DNA of 64,000 bases from Paenibacillus piscarius (GTDB taxonomy: Bacteria; Bacillota; Bacilli; Paenibacillales; Paenibacillaceae), in the NCBI RefSeq assembly GCF_022234545.1, contig NZ_JAIEUI010000010.1, forward strand, positions 1-64,000. Reading direction: 5' to 3'. Below are positions 26,577-33,734 of this stretch, piece after piece; position 1 is the first letter of the stretch, and each line of letters starts with the position of its first letter. The translations under genes were made by a program, and so were the position numbers. A model generated the notes under the pieces. The model worked only from the letters and a program-made list of their open reading frames with translations, did not search any database and was not told the DNA's origin.

Positions 26577-27616
26577 AGGCCAGTCCTCTTCACCTTAAAA
26601 GTCGTTGTATACCCTTTGCTGTCAAATTTGTGCACTGTGGATACAATGTAATAAATCCCGCTGAAGCGCTCGCCCATGCCAAGCAGCTTCACGGTCTGTC
26701 CGGCCCGCAGCTGCGGATTGCCCCAGCACATGCCCTCTCCGGCGATGAAATCGCGCAGGCGGCTGTTATAAGCGGCGGCGGCCCGCACCTTCGCCTCGTT
26801 CATGTCCAGCAGATTCTCGGCCATAATCGCAATCGGCGATTCCCCGACCGCCTTGGCGCTTAAGCTGAATCCGCTCTCCTTGCCGCCCATCTTCGTCGTT
26901 TCGTCCCCGGTTTTGGCTTCGGCCACAAGCTCCTTCTTCTCCTTCACATCCCAGCCCTTGACCTTCACCTGGCTCCCCCGGGTCAGCGCCCGCAGCTCCA
27001 GGTTCAGCCGTTCAAAATCCTTCTTGAAGCTCATCTCCGGCAGCGCTGGCGCCTTCACCGATCGGGACTTGACGAAATTCAGCTTCTTGTCGTCCGCATA
27101 CAGCTCATAATCGAGCAGCGCCGCCCGCTCCAGCAGAAATTCATAATTGCTCTGGTTGTTCTGGAAAAGATACGGATGTACCGTGCCCGTGTCCTCCACC
27201 ACCGGAGTCAGCCCATGCTCCTTGGCGATCTCCGCCGCAATGTCACTGTCCTTCTTCTTCAGGAACACCTTGCTCCGCGTTCCCGAGCGCAGCCGGTGCA
27301 GCAGATCATACCCGCGGATATCGAGCACGGAATGCTCCCCGAAGTTCAGGTCCAGCGAGGTAATCTCACCGCTGATCATCGGCTGCGGCTGGTCGAGCCC
27401 GAGCGAGAGCTTCAGCGGGTCGCCTGGCTTCAGGCTGCCAAGATCGGTGCCCCGCCACATGCCGCTTGCGGAATTCACCATGTTCAGCTGAATCGAGAAC
27501 AGGGCCGGCAGATTAAGCTCATCCTCTACCGTGACCGCTTCCACCGCAGCCGTCAGCTCAGGGGACAGCTTGCTGCCGTTCAGCTCAATTTTGTAATTCG
27601 CTACACTGGTGCCCAT
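26573..27616 (-). CDS. eCIS hub protein (gp27/late control D-like half of VgrG)
   Basis: This 347-residue protein is of the phage late-control D / gp27 type: DLNFGEHSVLDIRGYDLLHRL, FQNNQSNYEFLLERAALLDYE and GIYYIVSTVHKFDSKGYTT. It forms the hub that joins the tube to the spike. It overlaps the spike gene by four bases and lies 18 bases after the LysM gene. Confidence 0.9.
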   Translation of the reverse strand: MGTSVANYKIELNGSKLSPELTAAVEAVTVEDELNLPALFSIQLNMVNSASGMWRGTDLGSLKPGDPLKLSLGLDQPQPMISGEITSLDLNFGEHSVLDIRGYDLLHRLRSGTRSKVFLKKKDSDIAAEIAKEHGLTPVVEDTGTVHPYLFQNNQSNYEFLLERAALLDYELYADDKKLNFVKSRSVKAPALPEMSFKKDFERLNLELRALTRGSQVKVKGWDVKEKKELVAEAKTGDETTKMGGKESGFSLSAKAVGESPIAIMAENLLDMNEAKVRAAAAYNSRLRDFIAGEGMCWGNPQLRAGQTVKLLGMGERFSGIYYIVSTVHKFDSKGYTTTFKVKRTGL

Positions 27617-27634
27617 GCAATCCCCGCCTTCCTC

Positions 27635-28246
27635 TTAATCCGGGATCACCAGGGTTCTCCCGATATCATTCCTTCCAGGAAAGCCGACCGGATTAACGAT
27701 CCGGTTCAGCTCGGCGATCCTGCGCCAGGCCAGCGGCTCCTTCAGCGCCTCACTGGCAATAAGGTCCAGCCGGTCCCCGCTCTTCACCACCCACAGCTTG
27801 CGGCAGGCATTCAGCCCCTGGCTGTCCTCCACCGTCTTGTCCGGCTCATCCGTGATGAAGGTGACATCGAGCAGGGAACGGACCGGCGTGCCGTTGTCCA
27901 TGAACATCGTGAACTTCTGCTCGATCTTGCTGAGCAGTCCCCGGTACGTGAACCCGCCCCAGACGAACAAGCAGACCGGCGGCCGCTTCGTGCTTTTGCC
28001 GCTGACCTTGGGGTCCAGCAGCGACGTCAGCTGCCTCGTCTTCTTGCGCACATCCTTGCGCTGCTCATAAGTATCGTAGAATAAGGAGACCTTGAACTCC
28101 GGTGTCTCCGTAATCTGAAATTGCTTGTTATTCTTCTCCCCCGTATATTTGCCTTCGTAGGATACGGTGTACTCATTGGGGTTGAACATCACCTCAATGG
28201 CACCGACGGGCATATCCAGAGGAATAATCTTCGCTTTCTCCGCCAT
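27635..28246 (-). CDS. eCIS LysM-containing tube-hub adaptor (Afp7-like)
   Basis: In this 203-residue protein the N-terminal part (EVMFNPNEYTVSYEGKYTG) is typical of CIS adaptor proteins of the Afp7 or gp53 type. Residues 150-203 form a LysM-like motif (VVKSGDRLDLIASEAL, LAELNRIVNP-like, RTLVIPD). It should sit between the last tube ring and the hub. Its ATG overlaps the stop of the upstream Pro/Ala-rich gene by one base. Confidence 0.9.
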   Translation of the reverse strand: MAEKAKIIPLDMPVGAIEVMFNPNEYTVSYEGKYTGEKNNKQFQITETPEFKVSLFYDTYEQRKDVRKKTRQLTSLLDPKVSGKSTKRPPVCLFVWGGFTYRGLLSKIEQKFTMFMDNGTPVRSLLDVTFITDEPDKTVEDSQGLNACRKLWVVKSGDRLDLIASEALKEPLAWRRIAELNRIVNPVGFPGRNDIGRTLVIPD

Positions 28247-29817
28247 TATCTAAGTCCCCTCCGATCCTTGCGAATGGCTATTCTCTTCTCCAGCACCTGG
28301 TAGACCTGCTCAGCGAGCCGGTTCAGCTCCGCAGCATCCATAGGAGCTGCGGCAGGCAGCCCCTTGGCTGCCGCCAGAATCTGCGGCGGCGGTGCCGGTT
28401 CCTGGAGCATGCGCTGAAGCTGCTGCTGCACCGGCTCCGGCAGAGCCGCCGGGGGCGCTTCAGGCTTCCGCAGCACCAGGCGGCTGGCGCTGCCGGCGGG
28501 CGGCAGCTCTGCTTCCGGCACAAGGCCCGCGCTATGGCGCAAGCCCGGGTGCCTTCCGGCCGGCTGCGCCGCCGGAGACGGCCGCCTTGCGGCCGTGTAC
28601 ACCCGCCCGGCCTCCGGCGCAGCGGCCGGGCGCTCCTCCGGGGCTGCCGTCGGCGCGGCCCCGGCCGGGCGAGCGCTGGCCCCGGTCCGGGCCAGCGCGG
28701 GAGAAGCTGCCGCTGATGGCGGTAGCCCCAGCGGCAGGCGCATCCGCAGCAGCGGCGCCGGGAGCGCCTGCATGCGCTGCGCCGGCAGCAGCCTCAGCGG
28801 GGAGGCTGCTGCCACAGGCTGCAGGGGATGGCTGATCCCCTGCCTGGCCTGCGGCGGCTCCGGTATCCCTGCCGCCGGAGGCTGCTCCAGCGCAGCTGCC
28901 AGCTGCTGCGCTAATACAAGGCGCAGCGCGGGACCGCTTCCAGCGGCCGCTTGCTGCACCATAGGTCCGGCCCGGAGACCTTGGGCCGGTGGAGGCAGCT
29001 CCGCTGCTGTGCGGGCTGCATCCGGGGCTGCCCCGCTGGGCGGCCCCTGCTTCGCTGCCGGAGCTGCCGGAGCCGCTGAAGCCGCCGGAGCTGCCGGTTG
29101 CCGCGCCGCAGGACGGTCCTGCCCGGCAGTTTCCACGGGCAGGCTATAGGTCCGCAGCACCTGCCGCTGGCGGCGGGCGGCGTAAGCCTGCTCCCGTAGA
29201 TCGACGGGAGCAGAAGTACCGCCGCTGCCCGGCCGCTCTGCGTGCTCCCCTGCTGCTGTTGCCCGTGAAGGCAGCGGCGGCCCGGCAGGCCGGTGCACGG
29301 CCAAGGCCCGGGCCTCGTTCGCTTCAACAGCCGAAGCGCCTGGAGGCTGACCCTTATCGCCCGCCGCACTAAGAGTACTATATACGGTTGTTATAAGATC
29401 TTCTCTGCCTTGCCGCTTGCGGACTTCCGCTTGAAATGCCTGCAAGGAGCGATGCCGCTCCGTTGCCGGAAGCAGCACGCGGTGCAGACGCCCTTCACTG
29501 TCTGTTCTTGCATTTCGGGCGCTGCTCCCCGGCGCGCCCCCGCCCTGAGTGACCAGTTGGATCCGGCTAACCGGTCCGGCTGCCTCTCTGATCCGGGTCA
29601 CCGGATAGTAGAAGGCCGAATGGATGTGCTGAATCACCGTACCCGCCGCCGTTCCCCCGGATTCGGGCTCCTCGAACGGCTGGAGCACCGGCCGCAGAAT
29701 CAGGCCGGGAAGCTTGCGCCTCCAGCGGCGGATGCCGTATTTTCCCAGAATCGCTTGAATGAATGGGGAAGGCTCCTGCACACCGGGTGTAGCCATGGTC
29801 TGAAGACGCCGCTTCAT
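28246..29817 (-). CDS. Pro/Ala-rich protein of unknown function within the eCIS operon
   Basis: This protein of about 523 residues has a short structured start (PFIQAILGKYGIRRWRRKLPG, FYYPVTRIREAAGPVSRI), then 350 residues very rich in Pro, Ala, Gln and Arg, and a helical end (ELNRLAEQVYQVLEKRIAIRK). The DNA is very GC-rich here. I do not recognise it. Its ATG overlaps the second tube gene stop by one base (TAATG), and its own stop overlaps the LysM gene the same way, so it is translated in step with the inner-tube parts. It could be a lumen plug, a length ruler or a cargo adaptor. An in-frame start further upstream would overlap the tube gene and is rejected. Confidence 0.8.
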   Translation of the reverse strand: MKRRLQTMATPGVQEPSPFIQAILGKYGIRRWRRKLPGLILRPVLQPFEEPESGGTAAGTVIQHIHSAFYYPVTRIREAAGPVSRIQLVTQGGGAPGSSARNARTDSEGRLHRVLLPATERHRSLQAFQAEVRKRQGREDLITTVYSTLSAAGDKGQPPGASAVEANEARALAVHRPAGPPLPSRATAAGEHAERPGSGGTSAPVDLREQAYAARRQRQVLRTYSLPVETAGQDRPAARQPAAPAASAAPAAPAAKQGPPSGAAPDAARTAAELPPPAQGLRAGPMVQQAAAGSGPALRLVLAQQLAAALEQPPAAGIPEPPQARQGISHPLQPVAAASPLRLLPAQRMQALPAPLLRMRLPLGLPPSAAASPALARTGASARPAGAAPTAAPEERPAAAPEAGRVYTAARRPSPAAQPAGRHPGLRHSAGLVPEAELPPAGSASRLVLRKPEAPPAALPEPVQQQLQRMLQEPAPPPQILAAAKGLPAAAPMDAAELNRLAEQVYQVLEKRIAIRKDRRGLR

Positions 29818-30293
29818 TACCGGTACCTGTACAGCCCGTTGTGGGTCAGCACCAGGCTCTCCACCGCCACCGCGCTGCTCCCGGCGCTGAACGCCGGGCC
29901 CTCCCACTTGATCGGGCAGGCTTCGATAAAGTTCCACCAGACCTTGGGCGTGCCGGAATGATCGAGCAGACATATCGACCCGCTGCGCCGCTTGATCACC
30001 CCGTTCACTACATTCTGATACCAGTTCCAGAGATATTCATCGCTCGTCACCCCGTTCTTCAGCGTCAGGTCCGAGTATTTGGTCGGCCCCAGGAATACGA
30101 ATTCCCTGTGGTTCTCGCCGCCGAAGCTTTTGCGCTCCACCTGTGTCTCCACGCTGAGGCCCGAGACCTCGGAGAACCCGGCAACGGAGATGCCGTCAAT
30201 CTCCACCATGAAGTTGAAGGCCGGATAGGGATCCTCCCGGTAGCCGGGCACCCAGCTGCGTTTCGCGCCGATATTAAGCATATTTGCCTTCAT
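29817..30293 (-). CDS. eCIS second inner-tube protein (Afp5-like)
   Basis: This 158-residue protein is of the phage tail-tube type: DPYPAFNFMVEIDGISVAGFSEVSGL, GPTKYSDLTLKNG and the end LVLTHNGLYRYR (cited in blocks). Two tube paralogues are normal in eCIS: this shorter-run one is expected nearest the baseplate, matching Afp5. It lies 12 bases after the DUF6760-like frame and overlaps the Pro/Ala-rich gene by one base. Confidence 0.92.
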   Translation of the reverse strand: MKANMLNIGAKRSWVPGYREDPYPAFNFMVEIDGISVAGFSEVSGLSVETQVERKSFGGENHREFVFLGPTKYSDLTLKNGVTSDEYLWNWYQNVVNGVIKRRSGSICLLDHSGTPKVWWNFIEACPIKWEGPAFSAGSSAVAVESLVLTHNGLYRYR

Positions 30294-30305
30294 TGTTATC
30301 CTCTC

Positions 30306-30491
30306 CTACACCTCAAAGAAGTTCTTCTTCTCTTCCCCGCCGCTCAGCTTCTGGTTGATTTTGCTGACCTCGCTGCACCAGCGCTCCCGCTCGGCATGCT
30401 CCAGGTTCAGCACCGCTGTATAATCCCAATGCAGATAGTAGGTCAGAAAGGCTACCTCCTCATAGAGGCGGTCAAGGGGGTAGCCGATTAT
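30306..30491 (-). CDS. DUF6760-like eCIS protein with no standard start codon
   Basis: This 60-residue frame, too short for most gene finders, reads GYPLDRLYEEVAFLTYYLHW, followed by LNLEHAERERW and VSKINQKL. That matches the small DUF6760-type protein encoded between tube genes in many eCIS loci. The conserved sequence starts three codons after an ATA at 30491. There is no ATG, GTG or TTG before the conserved part, because a TGA at 30512-30510 closes the frame upstream. The frame is -1 relative to the tail-assembly gene, which ends TAA at 30488. It is made either from the ATA/ATC or by a -1 ribosomal frameshift on the G5 run at 30493-30497. Confidence 0.75.
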   Translation of the reverse strand: MIGYPLDRLYEEVAFLTYYLHWDYTAVLNLEHAERERWCSEVSKINQKLSGGEEKKNFFEV

Positions 30492-30856
30492 TCCCCCGGC
30501 GGTTCCAGCTCAAGCTCGAAGCGCTGCTCGCATTTCGGGCAGACCGCCTGAACTGCATTACTCCCGCTCTGGTTGATCCGGTTATACATCTCCTGCAGAT
30601 AGGCAAAATCCGCCGTATACAACTCTTCAATCACCCGCGGTGTAATCATGCCCAGCCCGCCCAGTGTAGTGACGACCCGAGACAGCAGGATCACTGTCAG
30701 GTAAGCAGGGTTCTGCTGGACCCGGGAATCCCGGAGCGGCGTAATCTCATCGGCTGCAGTTGCCAGGCGCATGGTGCCCTGCTTATGCAGGGTGCCTGTC
30801 TCATCCACATAACCCTTGGGCAGGGTGAAGCTGAATTCGGTTTGCAAAAGTTCCAT
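30488..30856 (-). CDS. eCIS tail-assembly protein with zinc-knuckle-like end
   Basis: This 122-residue protein has FTLPKGYVDETGTLHKQGTM, RLATAADEITPLRD and NPAYLTVILLSRVV, the pattern of the 'phage tail assembly protein' found next to tube genes in eCIS. A CPKC pair near residue 110 suggests a half zinc knuckle. I chose the ATG at 30856, with GGGGGAG five bases upstream. An earlier in-frame start at 30982 has no ribosome site. Tail-assembly chaperones in phages often make a frameshifted longer form, which is relevant to the overlapping frame downstream. Confidence 0.85.
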   Translation of the reverse strand: MELLQTEFSFTLPKGYVDETGTLHKQGTMRLATAADEITPLRDSRVQQNPAYLTVILLSRVVTTLGGLGMITPRVIEELYTADFAYLQEMYNRINQSGSNAVQAVCPKCEQRFELELEPPGE

Positions 30857-31009
30857 AATCTCCCCCGTTTCTTCTTCAGCACATTGGCGTTTCCCCAGGA
30901 CGCTTCCGCGGCCTTCCCTTTCCCCCGGCAGTGAATTTGATGTCCATACCGTCCCATCGTCTATGTTGGCGTATGACATCAAATCCGCAGCTGGCGGGGA
31001 GCAGGAAGA

Positions 31010-31453
31010 TTATCTCACTCTGCGGACGCCTTCATGCACCAGCTCCATCGACTCGACGGAGACCTCGTTGCCTTTGGCACTGAGGGCGCTGACATCATAT
31101 TTGATCGGCCAGGCTTCAAGAATATCCCACTGTGCCTTGTCATTGCCTTCCTCATCCACCAGGATGATCGACAAGCTCTTGCGGTTCTTGAGTGCACCCT
31201 TGTCTTCAATCGACTTGCGCCAGTTGTAGAGCTCCAGGGAATCGGTCAGCCCTTTTTTCAAGGTGATGTTGCCGAATTTGGTTAAGCCGGACAGCTTGCG
31301 CGAATGAGGGGCGTCGATGCCCTCGCGGTAATCTACAGCCTCTGTGGACGTATCAGGAATCGTTGCATCTGCGAAGGCTGCGGTCTGAATCCCGTCAATC
31401 ACCACCCGGAAGCGGTAATTGCGGTATGGGTCCAATCTTTTGCCGGTTGCCAT
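31010..31453 (-). CDS. eCIS main inner-tube protein (Afp1-like)
   Basis: This 147-residue tail-tube protein has DPYRNYRFRVVIDG, LSGLTKFGNITLKKGLTDS and the end MELVHEGVRRVR. It should stack as hexamers to form the tube inside the sheath. It follows the sheath gene by 23 bases and is separated from the tail-assembly gene by about 150 bases holding no other feature. Confidence 0.93.
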   Translation of the reverse strand: MATGKRLDPYRNYRFRVVIDGIQTAAFADATIPDTSTEAVDYREGIDAPHSRKLSGLTKFGNITLKKGLTDSLELYNWRKSIEDKGALKNRKSLSIILVDEEGNDKAQWDILEAWPIKYDVSALSAKGNEVSVESMELVHEGVRRVR

Positions 31454-31476
31454 GGGATTAGTCTCCTCTCAATCTC

Positions 31477-33015
31477 TTATTTGGACAGGGTCTTCTGGCT
31501 GACCCGGATCACTACGAATTCAGCAGGCTTGACCGGGGCCACGCCCACCTCGATAATCAGCTGTCCTGCATCCCGCACGGCCGGCGGGTTGTTCTCTTCG
31601 TCCACTTTGACGAAAAAGGCTTCTTCCTGCGTGGTTCCATACAGCGCACCGTCTCTCCACACACGGGTCAGGAAGGCCGTCAGGTTCCGCTTCACCTTGC
31701 CCCACAGGCTCGGGTCATTCGGCTCAAACACTACCCACTGGCTGCCCTCGTCCAGCGATTCCTCAATGTACATCATCAGGCGCCGCACGTTGACATAGCT
31801 CCATTCGGAGTCGGAGGACAGCGTTCTTGCTCCCCAGACGCAGATGCCTTCCGGCAGGGAGCGGATTACGTTGATGCCGCCCGGATTGAGCAGCTCCTGC
31901 TCCGCCTTGGTGATGACCTTCTCAATCCCGACGACGGAATCCAGATAACCGTCCGTTGTACCGGCAGGTGCCTTGTGGACACCACGCACAGAGTCGACAT
32001 AGGCATACGTTCCGGCAATTGCGCCTGAAGGCGGCACCAGCTTTTGCTTCCCGGTGAGCGGATCGTTAATGTAGACCCATGGATAGTACAGCGCGCCGTA
32101 GGAGGTATTGAAGGAATTGCCCGAGTAATCGCCTGCGCCTTCCTTGAAATCCTTCACGTCCATCGGGCTTAAGCCGTGCGGCGGATCTACGATGAAGATG
32201 CAGTCTTTTCTCAGCTTGCAGTAGTTCAGCATATCCAGGATCGTGCCCCGGCTGTATGCCATATCCGCAAGGTCCGGTGCCGCCACAATGTTGATGTTGT
32301 CCAGGGTATCGAAGGCATGGATCCCCGTACGGCTGGCCGAATCCCCCAGGAAGTCAATCGGTGACATCCCGTTCACCCCGCCGCTCAGCGACAGTGCTGC
32401 CTCATTGAAGGCCGGTGTCTTCTCCATGTTCTCCAGAATGGTCAGATCGACCAGCGGCTTCACCTTGACAAAAGCGGACACCTGATTGATTTTCTCCTCG
32501 AAATTGATCAGCAGCATGTTGTCGAAAATTTCGACGATTTTGCCGTCCTCATCCTCGCCGGAGTATTCATCGTCAAATTCGCTGTCCAGCAGATACTGCA
32601 CAATCATCTTGAAGCCGAACTGCTGCTTGTTGGAGGACTGGCTGATTTTGACCGAAATCCGGTTGCCCCACTCCCCTTCGGAGCGTGCCACCACCTTGAA
32701 CAGGTCCAGGTTATCCGTGTCTCTGACCGTCAGGGCCGCAGGCTGAATGTCCTTAGGCGCTGCTCTGACCACGTAGCACGAAGTGCCGCCTTCCGCAAAA
32801 AAGTTATACACGGCATAAGCCAGATAGCCATTGGGGATAAATTGGCCGAATTCGTTGACGAATTGGCTCCAGTTGGTGACCAGCACCGCTTTGCCGATCA
32901 CGCCTTTCTCAGCGATCCCGACGAACGCCCCTACTGAGGTGCCCACGCCGGCAATCGGCTTGACCCCGCTTGAGACTTCCTCTACATACACGCCTGGCGA
33001 CAGATAATTTGCCAT
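31477..33015 (-). CDS. eCIS contractile sheath protein
   Basis: This is a 512-residue tail sheath protein. The N-terminal arm (YLSPGVYVEEVSSG, GVGTSVGAFVG) and C-terminal arm (GALYGTTQEEAFFVKVD, AGQLIIEVGVAPVKPAEFVV) are the strands that knit sheath subunits together. CVWGARTLSSDSEW is also typical. It has one of the best ribosome sites in the window (AGGAGGG). Only one sheath gene is present, whereas Afp and PVC carry three or more. Confidence 0.95.
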   Translation of the reverse strand: MANYLSPGVYVEEVSSGVKPIAGVGTSVGAFVGIAEKGVIGKAVLVTNWSQFVNEFGQFIPNGYLAYAVYNFFAEGGTSCYVVRAAPKDIQPAALTVRDTDNLDLFKVVARSEGEWGNRISVKISQSSNKQQFGFKMIVQYLLDSEFDDEYSGEDEDGKIVEIFDNMLLINFEEKINQVSAFVKVKPLVDLTILENMEKTPAFNEAALSLSGGVNGMSPIDFLGDSASRTGIHAFDTLDNINIVAAPDLADMAYSRGTILDMLNYCKLRKDCIFIVDPPHGLSPMDVKDFKEGAGDYSGNSFNTSYGALYYPWVYINDPLTGKQKLVPPSGAIAGTYAYVDSVRGVHKAPAGTTDGYLDSVVGIEKVITKAEQELLNPGGINVIRSLPEGICVWGARTLSSDSEWSYVNVRRLMMYIEESLDEGSQWVVFEPNDPSLWGKVKRNLTAFLTRVWRDGALYGTTQEEAFFVKVDEENNPPAVRDAGQLIIEVGVAPVKPAEFVVIRVSQKTLSK

Positions 33016-33159
33016 CTCTTACCCTCCTAAATTTTGGTTAATCCGTGTTCGTGTTCACTTGGCTTCCTGTGCTGCATCTGAGCTTGCTTCTGATCGGGCT
33101 GTGCAATAAGTTCCCTCCATGAATCACTCCCTTCGCCACAGGAGCCCGGGCCTGTCAGT

Positions 33160-33732
33160 CTATATCGGATGGATGCCCAGTTCCTTCGTCTGAACCCGCG
33201 GAATCGTCATCGTCTTATCCGCAGGCAGCCGCACCGGCGATACCAGATAGGACAGGCTGACCTTAGCCGGCTTCCCCGGGAAGACCTCCCACAGCTGCTT
33301 GATATCCTGAATCGTCAGGTTGTTGTAGGAGATCCGGATTTTCTCATTGCCGCATTCGGTGAGATTGCCCTTCAGATCGGTGCCGCTGAGCACCGGATGC
33401 TCATGGAACAGCTGGAAGATCCGGCCCAGGATCAGCTGCTCGGTCTCCCTGTCCTTGGCATACGGCGTGAGCAGATAATACAAATCCAGATAAGCCGGCG
33501 GATACGCGAACTGGTTCGTACCGGCGGTCTCCTCCTTCTCGCTGTTACGCATACTCGGACTATGGCTCAGATAATACAAGCACATCGAGAGCTTCATCGT
33601 GGAGCTGTCAATGTCGCTCGGTGAACCAAAGCTGATGAAGCTGTCATCGTTCAGCTCAGGCACATGCGCCTTAAGCAGCGCCTTCAGGCTGGTGCTGACA
33701 TCTCTTATTACCGTACCAGTATCCACGGCCAT
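33160..33732 (-). CDS. eCIS tail-terminator/cap protein, DUF4255 (Afp16-like)
   Basis: This 190-residue protein has VIRDVSTSLKALLK, SMCLYYLSHSP and YPPAYLDLYYLLTPYAKDRE, hallmarks of DUF4255. That family caps the distal end of the tube and ends its growth. The gene starts two bases after the AAA+ stop. DUF4255 together with AAA+ separates eCIS from true phage tails. Confidence 0.93.
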   Translation of the reverse strand: MAVDTGTVIRDVSTSLKALLKAHVPELNDDSFISFGSPSDIDSSTMKLSMCLYYLSHSPSMRNSEKEETAGTNQFAYPPAYLDLYYLLTPYAKDRETEQLILGRIFQLFHEHPVLSGTDLKGNLTECGNEKIRISYNNLTIQDIKQLWEVFPGKPAKVSLSYLVSPVRLPADKTMTIPRVQTKELGIHPI

Positions 33733-33734
33733 GC

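Noticed and set aside
29818..29973. An upstream start for the Pro/Ala-rich gene
   Set aside because: It would overlap the second tube gene by 157 bases and lacks a ribosome site. The TAATG overlap at 29817 is clearly the start.
33055..33120. A 21-residue frame with ATG before the sheath gene
   Set aside because: It is very short, has no family resemblance and only a weak ribosome site. The 144-bp gap is better read as untranslated.
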